From NCBI RefSeq assembly GCF_016595235.1, contig NZ_JAENHL010000007.1:434001-498000 (forward strand): DNA of 64,000 nt, read 5' to 3'. A program made the translations under genes and the position numbers. The notes below the pieces were generated by a model, which had not been told where the DNA came from, ran no database searches, and worked only from the letters and a program-made list of their open reading frames with translations. Below, in pieces: positions 9,468 through 18,872 of the stretch; position 1 is the first letter of the stretch, and each line of letters starts with the position of its first letter. The stretch comes from Taklimakanibacter albus (GTDB lineage: Bacteria > Pseudomonadota > Alphaproteobacteria > Rhizobiales > Aestuariivirgaceae).

Positions 9468-9941
9468 TTAAGGCACCAGATTAAGTGATTCAATTGACTC
9501 GTATTTCACCCCTCGGATGTATCTCCTGACGATCGTTGCGTCCGACGGATAATTGTCGGGCGCCATCGGCACCAATTGCGCCTGGATGCATTTCCAGGCG
9601 CCGTCTTCGAGGAGATAGGTGTCGGTGTAGCCGGTCATGCCGATGACTTCTTTGCCCGCCTCGACGATCACATGTTTGTTGACCGACCAGACAAGACCGA
9701 TATTGCCGAACACGCCAATATGCTCGTCGCGATAGTCCCAGTAGATGATGACATCGGGATCGAACCCGGTCGCCCAGCGCCTGAGATACTCGTTCCTGCC
9801 CCGCCGGACGCCTTCGCTCGACACATAGGTGAAGTCCGCATGCGTGATCGCATCATGCGAAGGGACATCGTTGGTCACGAAATTATGGATGAACCGGGCG
9901 TTCAAGGCCCGGAGCTGCCGCGTGGCCTCGCTCTTGTCCAT
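9468..9941 (-). CDS. SnoaL-like / NTF2-fold protein (DUF4440 type)
   Basis: The start at 9941 (MDKSEATRQL) gives 157 residues; a longer frame continues upstream but runs through the VOC gene. The pattern of an N-terminal helix (LRALNARFIHNFV), then RGRNEYLRRWATG, VWSVNKHVIVEAG and TDTYLLEDGAWKCIQAQL, matches NTF2-fold proteins of the DUF4440/SnoaL group. These bind small ligands or act as minor enzymes. The start is 4 bp after the stop of the VOC gene, so the two are co-transcribed. The function is unknown. Confidence 0.75.
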   Translation of the reverse strand: MDKSEATRQLRALNARFIHNFVTNDVPSHDAITHADFTYVSSEGVRRGRNEYLRRWATGFDPDVIIYWDYRDEHIGVFGNIGLVWSVNKHVIVEAGKEVIGMTGYTDTYLLEDGAWKCIQAQLVPMAPDNYPSDATIVRRYIRGVKYESIESLNLVP

Positions 9942-9945
9942 GGGT

Positions 9946-10329
9946 TCAGCTCTTTGCCGGCGCGCCGCAATAGGCCTCGAGGCGGTAGCCGTCGGGGTCG
10001 ACCACGAAGGCAGCATAGTAATCCGGGCCATAATCGGCGCGCAGGCCAGGTCCGCCATTATCACGCCCGCCCTGGGACAGCGCCGCTTCATGGAACGCCC
10101 GGACGCTTTCACGGCTCGGCGCGGCAAAGCAGAAATGCAGGCCCGATTTTTCATCGGCGGTGACCGGGCGTTCGGTGGCGCTGATCCACAGCGCGACGCT
10201 GCCCTTCCCGTAGCCGAGCGAGCCTGGACTGTCGCTGAGGCAGGCATAGCCGAGCGGCGTCAAAGCCGCATCATAGAAGCGCTTTGCCGCTGCTGTGTCG
10301 CGGACGCCAATTGAAACATGATCGAACAT
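9946..10329 (-). CDS. Glyoxalase/VOC (vicinal oxygen chelate) family protein
   Basis: This 127-residue protein is a single VOC domain: MFDHVSIGVRDTAAAKRFYDA at the N-terminus supplies a His ligand, LHFCFAA lies in the middle, and YYAAFVVDPDGYRLEAYC lies at the C-terminus with the usual Glu metal ligand. Members bind a divalent metal and include lyases, dioxygenases and resistance proteins; the substrate is unknown. It precedes the SnoaL-like gene by 4 bp. It diverges from the AraC-type regulator at 10418, which could regulate the pair. Confidence 0.85.
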   Translation of the reverse strand: MFDHVSIGVRDTAAAKRFYDAALTPLGYACLSDSPGSLGYGKGSVALWISATERPVTADEKSGLHFCFAAPSRESVRAFHEAALSQGGRDNGGPGLRADYGPDYYAAFVVDPDGYRLEAYCGAPAKS

Positions 10330-10417
10330 CGGTCCAGTCCTCCATTAGGGATGTCGGCCGGGCATCTAGCCGTTGCCGCATTTGGCGTGCTTGGGGAAAA
10401 TTGCTATCTTCGCGGGC

Positions 10418-11326
10418 ATGACCTCAACTCCCCTGGATCAGCATGTGAGCGGCCCGCCGCCGGCGCGCCTGCTGGCCAAAGGTGATGGCTGGCGCGTCAG
10501 CGACGTCGTCTGTGCGCAGGGGCCGCAAGATCGCACCTTCGAGGAGCAGCACCGTGATGTGACCATCGCCGCCGTGCTGCATGGGTCGTTCTTCTATCGC
10601 GGTGAAACCGGCCGGTCGCTGATGTATCCAGGGGCCCTGCTTCTCGGCAATGCCGGAACCTGCTTCGAATGCGGACATGATCACGGCACCGGCGATCGCT
10701 GCCTGTCCTTTCATTTCTCTCGCCCGTTCTTCGAGGAAATCGCGACAGCCGCGGCCGGTTCACCCCGCTTTCGCTTCGCCACGAACATGCTGCCGGCGCT
10801 GCGGCAACTGGCGGGGCCCCTTGTGATGGTCGAGGCCGGGGCATTGGCCGCGGATCCGATCTATCTGGAGGAGCTCGCCATCGGATTTGCCGAAGCTGTG
10901 CTCGCGGTCCTTTCCGACGGTTCTCGCGCCATGGGCAATTTGCCGGCGCGTGATCGGCGCCGGGTGAGCGATGTCGTGCGTTACATCGAAGATCACGCCG
11001 ACCAGCCGCTCGGCCTGAGCGATCTCGCCGGCCTGGCCTGCATGAGCAGATATCACTTCCTGCGCACCTTCCGGCAGGCACTCGGCATCACGCCCTATCA
11101 GCTTCTGCTCAATATTCGGATGCGCCGCGCCGCGGTCGCGCTGGCGACGACCCCGGCCGAGATTGCGGCCATCGCCTTCGCGTCTGGTTTTGGCGATCTC
11201 TCGACTTTCAATGCACGCTTCCGCACCGTGACCGGCATGAGCCCGCAGGCCTTCCGCAAATCGGTAGCGTCGTCCGGCCTGTCTTCACACGGCGGTTCAA
11301 GACTTCAATCCAAGCGATTCAACTGA
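10418..11326 (+). CDS. AraC family transcriptional regulator with a CxxC-H motif in the sensor domain
   Basis: The start at 10418 (MTSTPLDQHV) gives 302 residues. The N-terminal cupin-like sensor domain (about 30-130) contains the motif NAGTCFECGHDHGTGDRC, in which three Cys and two His could bind a metal or respond to redox state. The C-terminal part (about 195-290) has two AraC helix-turn-helix units, LSDLAGLACMSRYHFLRTF and AAIAFASGFGDLSTFNARFR. It diverges from the VOC/SnoaL-like pair across about 90 bp, so self- or cross-regulation there is plausible. The inducer is unknown. Confidence 0.88.
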   Translation: MTSTPLDQHVSGPPPARLLAKGDGWRVSDVVCAQGPQDRTFEEQHRDVTIAAVLHGSFFYRGETGRSLMYPGALLLGNAGTCFECGHDHGTGDRCLSFHFSRPFFEEIATAAAGSPRFRFATNMLPALRQLAGPLVMVEAGALAADPIYLEELAIGFAEAVLAVLSDGSRAMGNLPARDRRRVSDVVRYIEDHADQPLGLSDLAGLACMSRYHFLRTFRQALGITPYQLLLNIRMRRAAVALATTPAEIAAIAFASGFGDLSTFNARFRTVTGMSPQAFRKSVASSGLSSHGGSRLQSKRFN

Positions 11327-11342
11327 CTCGGGAAATCAGGCG

Positions 11343-11840
11343 TCAGAAGCGGGCGATGAAATCCGCTTTGCCGATCTCGAGTCCATTGTGGCGTAAGAGC
11401 CCATAGGCCGTCGTCACATGGAAGTAGAAGTTCGGCAGGCCGACCTGCGAGAGATAGTCGGCGCCCTTGAGTGTCTGCTCCTTGCCGCCGGCCTTGAAGG
11501 TGATCTGGCGATCGGCGGCATCGGCGAACTGGTCCTTGTTCAGGCCGCGCAGGAACTCGACGGTCTTGCGAATCCGCTCATGCAGCTCGTCGAAGGACTT
11601 CTCTTCATCAGAATGGCTGGGATTGGTGACGCCGGCGAGGCGGGCGCTCGTCCCCTTGGCGAAGTCGCAGGCGAGCTGAACCTGCTTGGTGAAGGTGAAC
11701 ATGTCCGGGAACAGCCTTGCCGTCAGGAAGGCATTCGGATCGAGCTTTTTGGCCTGCACATGCGCCTCGGTCTTGCGCAAGAGGGCTGCAATGCCATTGA
11801 GGAAATGCACGAAAACCGGGACCGACGCGTCATACATCAT
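11343..11840 (-). CDS. DUF1993 family protein
   Basis: This 165-residue protein matches the DUF1993 pattern: VPVFVHFLNGIAALLRKTEAH at the N-terminus, RLFPDMFTFTKQVQLACDFAK in the middle, and LPNFYFHVTTAYGLLRHNG near the C-terminus. The predicted all-helical fold resembles DinB-like four-helix bundles, with His residues that could coordinate metal. No biochemical role is established. It lies 5 bp downstream of the aspartate aminotransferase gene and is probably co-transcribed with it. Confidence 0.85.
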   Translation of the reverse strand: MMYDASVPVFVHFLNGIAALLRKTEAHVQAKKLDPNAFLTARLFPDMFTFTKQVQLACDFAKGTSARLAGVTNPSHSDEEKSFDELHERIRKTVEFLRGLNKDQFADAADRQITFKAGGKEQTLKGADYLSQVGLPNFYFHVTTAYGLLRHNGLEIGKADFIARF

Positions 11841-11845
11841 GATAC

Positions 11846-13185
<1,340 letters not shown>

Positions 13186-13200
13186 CAAGCTTAAGATTCC

Positions 13201-13244
13201 GATCACGATCAATTCAGGTCATAGGACCTGAATTGATCGTGATC
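13201..13244. terminator. Perfect 20-bp inverted repeat, candidate transcription terminator or repeat element
   Basis: The arms GATCACGATCAATTCAGGTC (13201-13220) and its exact complement (13225-13244) flank the four-base loop ATAG. It ends 8 bp from the stop codon of the OsmC-like gene (minus strand). There is no T-run on either strand, so intrinsic termination would be atypical. A mobile-repeat origin or protein-binding role is equally possible. It is separated from the inverted repeat at 13138-13185 by 15 bp. Confidence 0.6.
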
Positions 13245-13252
13245 TTGGCGGG

Positions 13253-13759
13253 TCAGCTCCAGCGGGCGTCCACGGCTACTGGCGGCGGGCTGCGCAGGGT
13301 CTGATAGACGACGCAATAACGTTCGGTGAGCTTGATCAGGCTGGCCTTCTGCTCGTCCGTCAGTTTGCCCTTGATGTCGAAGACGAGGCGGATGTCGCGG
13401 AAGCCGACCGGTACCTCCTTGGCGACGCCCAGCGTCCCCCGGAAATCCAGATCGCCCTCCGCCCGCACACTGGCCTCGTCGATATCGAGCCCCAGCGCCG
13501 TCGCCACCGCATTGAGGGTGACCCCGGCACAGGCGACCAGAGCCTGGAGCAGCATATCGCCCGAGCAGGCATGGATACCCGAGCCGCCGGTGGCCGGATG
13601 GAGCCCGGCCTCGACCATGGCGCGGGCGGTCTCGACCGAGCAGGTCACGCCTTCGCCGATACGTCCCTCCGCCTTGAGAGTGATAAGGGCCGACTTGCCG
13701 TCCTGGCGATACAGCTCCTTGAGGGGAGCCTGAAGGGATTTGAGTTCTGTCGCGTCCAT
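13253..13759 (-). CDS. OsmC/Ohr family protein
   Basis: The product is about 168 residues from the start at 13759, which has AGGA 8 bases upstream; starts at 13768 and 13792 are in frame and cannot be excluded. The OsmC fold is shown by VTCSVETARAMVEAGLHPATGG, the Cys-containing GIHACSGDMLLQALVACAGVT, and a C-terminal region with a second conserved Cys in LTERYCVVYQTL. OsmC/Ohr proteins reduce organic peroxides through two Cys residues, both of which appear present here (in HACSGD and RYCVV). It diverges from the FAD monooxygenase gene. Confidence 0.85.
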   Translation of the reverse strand: MDATELKSLQAPLKELYRQDGKSALITLKAEGRIGEGVTCSVETARAMVEAGLHPATGGSGIHACSGDMLLQALVACAGVTLNAVATALGLDIDEASVRAEGDLDFRGTLGVAKEVPVGFRDIRLVFDIKGKLTDEQKASLIKLTERYCVVYQTLRSPPPVAVDARWS

Positions 13760-13844
13760 TGGGGTCATCCTGCGTGATCTTGTCTCCTCCATATTAGGAG
13801 ATCTGCGTTGGATTGGCAGGGCGGATCAGCGATATGTAATTGAA

Positions 13845-15020
13845 ATGCCCCTTCTTCCCGTCCTCATCGCCGGCGGCGGCATCGCCGGACTGGCTGGCGC
13901 GCTGGGCCTCGCCCGTATCGGCCGCGAGGCCCGCGTGCTTGAGCAGGCACGGGCCTTCGAGACGGTCGGCGCCGGCCTGCAGATCGGTCCCAACGCGGTG
14001 AGAGCGCTCGACTATCTGGGGGCGTGGGAAAGGGTGGCGCCGGCAAGCTTCGCCCCGCCCGGTATCACCATCCGTGACGGCCATAGCGGCCGCATCCTGC
14101 AGCATGTTCCACTGGGCGCCTCGTTCGAGCGGCGCTTCGGAGCTCCCTACCGGGTTATTCACCGCGCCGACCTCCTCGCCGGCCTGGTCGATGCCGCCCA
14201 AGCCCAACCGGGCATAACGCTGATGACCGCCGCGCCGGTGAAGGGCTTTGCCGACCGGGGCGAGCATGTCGAGGTCGAGACGGATGGAACCGCGCTCACG
14301 GGCGAGGCTCTGCTCGGCGCCGACGGGATCCGCTCGGCGATCCGGGCTGCGCTTCTCGCCGACGGCCCGCCGGTGCGCCACGCCGAGACTCTGTTTCGGG
14401 CGCTGGCCCCGATTGACGTGACGCTCGCTGACCCACTCGCCAATGTGACGCTCTGGCTCTGCCGTGGCGGCCACGTGGTTCATTATCCGGTGCAAGGCGG
14501 AAAAGCGCTCAATGTGGTGGCTGCCACTTTGGGTGGAGACTGGCCGGGCGATGGATGGTCGGCGCCGGCCGCGGCTGACGAGCTTCCAGCCCTCTTTCCG
14601 GACGCCCATCCGGAGCTTCACCGGGTTCTGGCCTTGCCCGCTGCCTGGCAGAAATGGGCGGCCGCCAGCCGCACCACCGCCCGGACATGGACAAAGGGCC
14701 GCATCGCCCTCATCGGCGATGCCGCGCACGCCTCCCTGCCCTATCTGGCGCAAGGGGCGGCCATGGCGCTCGAGGACGCGGTGGTTCTCGCCCGCAATAT
14801 CCAGACGAGCGACACCATCGCCGGTGCATTGCGCGCCTATCAGGCGCTGCGTTTGCCGCGCACCCAGCGCATCGTCGCAGAATCGCGGCGGCTCAGTTCC
14901 ATTTATCACGCCCGCGGGCCGATGCGCCTGGCCCGCAACGTCGTGTTGCGCAGCACCAAGCCCGAGGTTTTTCTCTCCCGCCTCTCCTGGATCTACGACT
15001 TCGATCCGTCGGCCATTTAA
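13845..15020 (+). CDS. FAD-dependent monooxygenase (salicylate hydroxylase-like, class A)
   Basis: I place the start at 13845 (MPLLPVLIAGGGIAGLAGAL), directly before the FAD-binding GxGxxG; the upstream in-frame extension overlaps the OsmC-like gene and is not plausible. The 391-residue enzyme has the dinucleotide motif, a DG motif in ALLGADGIRSAIR, and the GD motif GRIALIGDAAHASLPYLAQG. This is the layout of NAD(P)H-dependent aromatic hydroxylases such as salicylate 1-monooxygenase. No aromatic pathway genes lie beside it, so the substrate is unknown. Confidence 0.88.
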   Translation: MPLLPVLIAGGGIAGLAGALGLARIGREARVLEQARAFETVGAGLQIGPNAVRALDYLGAWERVAPASFAPPGITIRDGHSGRILQHVPLGASFERRFGAPYRVIHRADLLAGLVDAAQAQPGITLMTAAPVKGFADRGEHVEVETDGTALTGEALLGADGIRSAIRAALLADGPPVRHAETLFRALAPIDVTLADPLANVTLWLCRGGHVVHYPVQGGKALNVVAATLGGDWPGDGWSAPAAADELPALFPDAHPELHRVLALPAAWQKWAAASRTTARTWTKGRIALIGDAAHASLPYLAQGAAMALEDAVVLARNIQTSDTIAGALRAYQALRLPRTQRIVAESRRLSSIYHARGPMRLARNVVLRSTKPEVFLSRLSWIYDFDPSAI

Positions 15021-15118
15021 TCCTCCGTTAACGGAAGATCATCGTTTCGCCACAGGTCCGGCCCGAAGGGTGCACAAAGCTCACCCATATGAGCAGCATC
15101 GAAGAGTGACGACAACGG

Positions 15119-15403
15119 ATGACAAGCATGCGGGTAAGACAGATCATGGAACGCTATCGCGATTTCGCGGCGCGCACCCATCTCGTCATGGGCCTTTTCG
15201 CCCTCGGCCTCATCGCCGCAATCCTCACGCTGATGATCGTGAGCGCACTTCCCTCGCAAGCGAGCTTCCTCACCGCCGAGGCGAAGAACCTCGTCACCCT
15301 GGCGCCGACGAGCGATACGCTGCTGGTCGTGATCGTGAGCCTGGTCTTCCTGGCTGTCTTCGCCGCCAAGCTGTTCGAGCACCAGAGCAGCTCAACAAAA
15401 TGA
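15119..15403 (+). CDS. Small membrane protein of unknown function
   Basis: This 94-residue protein has two hydrophobic spans, LVMGLFALGLIAAILTLMIV (about 22-41) and TLLVVIVSLVFLAVFAAKLF (about 67-86), joined by a loop of about 25 residues. Both ends are short and polar. I do not recognise the family. A second start 9 bp downstream (MRVRQIM) is possible. The gene ends at a hairpin (15406-15432) that probably terminates transcription. Confidence 0.6.
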   Translation: MTSMRVRQIMERYRDFAARTHLVMGLFALGLIAAILTLMIVSALPSQASFLTAEAKNLVTLAPTSDTLLVVIVSLVFLAVFAAKLFEHQSSSTK

Positions 15404-15405
15404 AA

Positions 15406-15432
15406 GGCGAGCCCCCACATGGGAGGCTCGCC
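15406..15432. terminator. Bidirectional hairpin terminator
   Basis: The arms GGCGAGCC (15406-15413) and GGCTCGCC (15425-15432) form an 8-bp stem with an 11-base loop. On the minus strand the stem is followed by TTTCATTTTG, a reasonable terminator for the gene that ends at 15457. It also follows the plus-strand gene that stops at 15403. Confidence 0.65.
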
Positions 15433-15456
15433 AACCTTGCCGATCCGCGCGACGGG

Positions 15457-15858
15457 TTAATTCGGCCCACCGGCAGAGCTGCTGTTTCCGCCGCCGCCTT
15501 CTCCGCCGCCACCACCATTGCGGCCGCCATTCCCCCCTGAACCGTCGCCATTCTTGCCGGGATGGCGCTTCAGAAAGGCGGTGGGCGGGTCATATTGCGG
15601 CGGGGGAGGTGTTTTCACCAGTTGGCGGCAATTGCCTTCGGAGCAGCCGATCACGTCACCGCAGCCATAGCGGCGTTTGCTCTTCCAGAACGTCTCGTCG
15701 ATGCGCCAGCAATGGCGGCGCAGCTCTTCCGGGCTCGCCCGGAATTTGGAGCGGCCGGTGGCGGCATCTGCCGGAACCGCCACAGAAAGGGTTACCATCA
15801 GCGCGGCCACGCCGCCGAAGGCGGCCAGCGAGACTTTGTGCAGTGAGAACTTCGTCAT
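15457..15858 (-). CDS. Secreted Cys-containing, Gly-rich protein of unknown function
   Basis: The start at 15858 is preceded by GGAGGT at optimal spacing and gives 133 residues with a signal peptide (about 1-29, ending VPADA). The mature protein has four Cys in about 30 residues (HCWRIDE, YGCGDVIGC, GNCRQLV), a proline stretch (TPPPPQYDPP), and a glycine/asparagine-rich tail of about 35 residues. The Cys spacing suggests disulphide bonds outside the cytoplasm. I do not recognise the family and assign no function. Confidence 0.65.
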   Translation of the reverse strand: MTKFSLHKVSLAAFGGVAALMVTLSVAVPADAATGRSKFRASPEELRRHCWRIDETFWKSKRRYGCGDVIGCSEGNCRQLVKTPPPPQYDPPTAFLKRHPGKNGDGSGGNGGRNGGGGGEGGGGNSSSAGGPN

Positions 15859-16038
15859 AATTGACCTCCAACAGGTTGCGATCATGTCCGATCGATGGCG
15901 GGAGGATGGCAGAATGGCCGTGAGCCCCGCCTGAATGGCGGGTTCATCGAAGGTTCACCGCCAGAACAGGCGGTGAGAAGGAATGGAAATGAGCCTCGGG
16001 ACGTAATAAGCTCGTATTCGCTCCCTGGAGGACAGATT

Positions 16039-16566
16039 ATGAAGATTCATCTCGCTTTGGCCACGGTCGCGGCCCTCGCTTTTGGCGTCGCCTCTTTCGC
16101 TCCCGTTTATGCGATGGGTGATGGCGACAGCGGCACCACCACGCCTAAGAAATGCAAGAAGGGCGAAGTGGTGAAAAAAGGCAAATGCGTGAAAGCCACT
16201 TCCGGCGTCTTGCCCGACGAAGATCTTTATCAGCAGGGCCGCGCGCTGGCACAGGCCGGCGAATATGATTGGGCACTGACCGTTCTCGCCGCCGTGCGCA
16301 ATCAGAATGATCCGCGCGTGCTGAATTATATCGGCTACAGCCACCGCAAGTCGGGCCGCCTCGATGAGGCCTTCGGCTACTACCACAAGGCCATCGAGAT
16401 CGATCCCAACTTCGTGCTGGCGCGCGAATATCTGGGTGAGGGTTATGTCGCCGCCGGCCGCATCGATCTCGCCAAGTCGCAGCTGACTGAGATCGCCCAT
16501 CGCTGCGGCACGACCTGCGAGGAATATCAAGAGCTCGCCGAACATATCGAAAGCGGCCTGAACTGA
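16039..16566 (+). CDS. Secreted tetratricopeptide (TPR) protein
   Basis: The start at 16039 has TGGAGGA upstream and gives 175 residues with a signal peptide (about 1-24, ending PVYA). The mature N-terminus carries a CKKGEVVKKGKC motif with two Cys. It is followed by about three TPR-like units (about 60-165), for example LYQQGRALAQAGEYDWALTV and YIGYSHRKSGRLDEAFGYYH. TPRs mediate protein contacts, so this is probably a periplasmic assembly or scaffold factor; the partner is unknown. A clear hairpin terminator follows at 16578. Confidence 0.8.
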   Translation: MKIHLALATVAALAFGVASFAPVYAMGDGDSGTTTPKKCKKGEVVKKGKCVKATSGVLPDEDLYQQGRALAQAGEYDWALTVLAAVRNQNDPRVLNYIGYSHRKSGRLDEAFGYYHKAIEIDPNFVLAREYLGEGYVAAGRIDLAKSQLTEIAHRCGTTCEEYQELAEHIESGLN

Positions 16567-16577
16567 GCTGTCGCGGA

Positions 16578-16606
16578 GAGCGCCCGTTCGCGGAGATCGG
16601 GCGCTC
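16578..16606 (+). terminator. Rho-independent terminator after the TPR gene
   Basis: The stem GAGCGCCCG (16578-16586) pairs with CGGGCGCTC (16598-16606) around an 11-base loop. It is followed by CACTTTTTGC, giving a T-run three bases after the stem. It lies 12 bp after the stop at 16566. Confidence 0.75.
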
Positions 16607-16794
16607 CACTTTTTGCACTTTCCAGAACAATGTTGTCCTCCCCAAAATGGGGATTGTGAGCCTCTGCCAATCGCATCAGTCTGACTGACCGGTCGTCAGA
16701 GGGCGAGAGATTCTAATCGCTTGAATAGGCTGATGAAATTCGCCGCAGCCCGGCGAAATGTCATGCCCGTTCATGGCGCCCCGGGGGGTAATCT

Positions 16795-17166
16795 ATGCCT
16801 TTTCGTCCGCTTCGCCTCAGTCTGCGTCGCGCCCAATTTCTGCCGGCACTGGGCCTTGCCGCCATTGTGACAACGATCGTCAGCCTGCCTTCCAGCAGCC
16901 TCGCTTTTCTCCTTGCCCTCATGCTCCTCGGAGTCGTGGGGGCGAGACGCGAGTTCCAAATGCCCTCTCTCACGGAACTCGCGTTCTTTTCCATCGCCAT
17001 CATCGCCGCCGTGCTGATCGGGCCCGGCGCGTATCTGGCGGCATCGGCCTATAGGGCCACGGGCTTCGTGACGCTTGCGGTCTTCATGGCCTTCGTCCTC
17101 GTTCTGGCCATCGCGCTCGGCAGGCTGGCCGAAAGGCTGTTCGCTGCCGGCGAGGACAGCACCTGA
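16795..17166 (+). CDS. Small membrane protein of unknown function
   Basis: This 123-residue protein has a basic N-terminus (MPFRPLRLSLRRAQ) and about four hydrophobic spans (roughly 15-32, 35-50, 62-82, 88-110). I do not recognise the family. No conserved polar motif suggests a transport or enzyme role. It converges on betI, whose stop lies 13 bp beyond. Confidence 0.6.
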   Translation: MPFRPLRLSLRRAQFLPALGLAAIVTTIVSLPSSSLAFLLALMLLGVVGARREFQMPSLTELAFFSIAIIAAVLIGPGAYLAASAYRATGFVTLAVFMAFVLVLAIALGRLAERLFAAGEDST

Positions 17167-17178
17167 TAACGCTTGCCC

Positions 17179-17823
17179 TCAGTCCGACGCCCGGGCTGAG
17201 GGGCCTTCTGTCCGCCGCAGCCGCGCTACGATTTCAGGCCCCAAAGCGCGCTCCGAATAGCCGGTCACGAGGCGGACGGCCTCGGCCGCCGTCAGGTCTC
17301 CGGTGCAGCCGCGCCTCAGCCAAAGCCCATCGATCATCGCCGCGAAGCCGCGGGCGAAATGATCGAGTTCGCCGGGCGCCAGATTGCCGGCGAGCGCCGA
17401 GGCCAGATTCGATCGGAGCCGGCGATAGAAGAACTGCTGCAGCATGGCATAGCGGCCGTTCGAGGCGGCGGCAGCGAAGAAGGACACCCAGGCCTTGGCC
17501 GTGTTGGCATCGTAATGGCGTTCCGGAAAATTGCCTTCGATGACGGCCTGAAGGCGCTCCCAGCCCGTCCGCGCCCGGCGCAGGCGGGCGATGATGTCCT
17601 CCACCAGCAGCCGGTTGCTGTGCCGGACCATCTGGAAAAGCACCTCGTCCTTGTTCTTGAAATAATAGGTCAGGATGCCTTGTGACATGCCGGCCTCCCG
17701 GCAGATGCGCGTGGTCGTCAGCCCGTTCAGTCCATCGGCCAGAAAAACCCGGTAGGCCGCCTCGATCAGCTCGATGCGCCGGACATCCTTGATGCGGATC
17801 TTGGTCTTGCCGACTGTTCCCAT
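17179..17823 (-). CDS. betI: TetR-family transcriptional repressor, BetI-like
   Basis: This 214-residue protein has an N-terminal TetR HTH (about 14-60, with TTTRICREAGMSQGILTYYF). The C-terminal domain matches BetI: NFPERHYDANTAKAWVSFFAAA, RRLRSNLASAL and FAAMIDGLWLRRGCTGDL. BetI senses choline and represses choline uptake and glycine-betaine synthesis genes. The divergent choX gene fits this role. The usual betA/betB/betC genes are not in the window, so the rest of its regulon must lie elsewhere. Its start codon is 11 bp from two direct repeats that may be its operators. Confidence 0.85.
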   Translation of the reverse strand: MGTVGKTKIRIKDVRRIELIEAAYRVFLADGLNGLTTTRICREAGMSQGILTYYFKNKDEVLFQMVRHSNRLLVEDIIARLRRARTGWERLQAVIEGNFPERHYDANTAKAWVSFFAAAASNGRYAMLQQFFYRRLRSNLASALAGNLAPGELDHFARGFAAMIDGLWLRRGCTGDLTAAEAVRLVTGYSERALGPEIVARLRRTEGPSARASD

Positions 17824-17833
17824 AATTCTGTGT

Positions 17834-17900
17834 GCTCTACCAAAAAATTGTACGCTCTACCAATTTTTTGAATTGACAAAGAATACAACCCTCATAGGCT
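17834..17900 (+). promoter_or_regulatory. choX promoter with candidate BetI operators
   Basis: Two identical decamers GCTCTACCAA lie at 17834-17843 and 17854-17863, exactly 20 bp apart, so they face the same side of the helix. The second overlaps an inverted repeat CAAAAAATT (17841-17849) / AATTTTTTG (17862-17870). Immediately downstream is TTGACA (17873-17878) with a 16-bp spacer and TAGGCT (17895-17900), a good sigma-70 promoter for choX. Binding by the adjacent BetI is an inference from position. Confidence 0.6.
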
Positions 17901-17933
17901 CTCGGCAAACGACAAGAACCAAAGGGAGCTGAA

Positions 17934-18872
17934 ATGAAAAAGCCGATCGCCACGTTTGTTTTCGCCGCCGGCCTGGGTCTTGCCGGAAGCGCTTTCGCCG
18001 CCGACAAAGAAACCTGCCAGAAGGTCCGCATTTCCGATCTCGGCTGGACCGACATCGCGCTCACCAACGCCACCATCGCCACCCTGTTCGATGCGCTGGG
18101 CTACCAGCCCGAACAGAATCTCCTCGGCCTGAATGTGACCTATGAGATGCTGAAAGGCGGCGACCTCGATGTGTTTCTCGGCAACTGGCGCCCGATCCAG
18201 GACGAGCAGTTCAAAGCCTATTACGACGAGGGCTCGGTCATCCCCCTCGTCACCAATCTCGAAGGCGCCAAATACACATTGGCGGTTCCCAATTACGTGG
18301 CCGACGCCGGCGTGAAGTCCTTCGCCGATCTCGCCGCCCATGCCGACAAATTCGGCACCAAGATCTACGCCATCGAGCCCGGCAGCAACCAGCCGCTGCT
18401 CGATATGGTCGCGGCCGGACGGCACGGGCTCAAGGACTGGGATATCGTCGAATCAAGTGAAGCCGGCATGCTGGCGCAGGTCGAACGCAGCATTCCGAAG
18501 ACCGAATGGGTCGTTTTCCTCGGCTGGCAGCCGCATCCGATGAATCTCAAATATCAGATGACCTATCTGGCCGGCGGCGATGTCGAATTCGGACCGAATT
18601 TCGGCGGCGCCACGGTGCGCACCATCGTCCGGCGCGGCTATTCCGACGACTGTCCCAACGCCGCCAAGCTTCTCGCCAACGTCGTCTTTGACATCGACTA
18701 CGAGAATGCCGGCATGGACCTCGTCATGACTCAGGGCAAATCGGCCGACGAGGCGGCGCGCCTCATGATGCAGAAGCATCCGGAGAAGGTGAAAAAGTGG
18801 CTGGAGGGCGTCACATCCTTCGACGGCAAGAACCAGGCTTTGCCTCTTGTCGAGGCGGCGCTCGCGAAATGA
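17934..18872 (+). CDS. choX: Choline/glycine-betaine ABC transporter substrate-binding protein ChoX (orphan)
   Basis: This 312-residue protein has a signal peptide (about 1-22, ending SAFA). The ChoX/ProX-like mature sequence includes CQKVRISDLGWTDIALTNAT, GDLDVFLGNWRP with aromatic cage residues, EPGSNQPLLDMV and VFLGWQPHPMNLKY. It binds choline or a related quaternary amine in the periplasm. The permease (choW) and ATPase (choV) genes that normally follow are absent. The next gene is on the opposite strand and its stop codon abuts this one with no gap. The promoter and candidate BetI sites precede it. Confidence 0.9.
   Translation: MKKPIATFVFAAGLGLAGSAFAADKETCQKVRISDLGWTDIALTNATIATLFDALGYQPEQNLLGLNVTYEMLKGGDLDVFLGNWRPIQDEQFKAYYDEGSVIPLVTNLEGAKYTLAVPNYVADAGVKSFADLAAHADKFGTKIYAIEPGSNQPLLDMVAAGRHGLKDWDIVESSEAGMLAQVERSIPKTEWVVFLGWQPHPMNLKYQMTYLAGGDVEFGPNFGGATVRTIVRRGYSDDCPNAAKLLANVVFDIDYENAGMDLVMTQGKSADEAARLMMQKHPEKVKKWLEGVTSFDGKNQALPLVEAALAK

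Noticed and set aside
13740-13844. Upstream in-frame start of the FAD monooxygenase at 13740
   Set aside because: It would overlap the divergent OsmC-like gene start and adds residues before the FAD motif that do not belong to the family; the ATG at 13845 fits.
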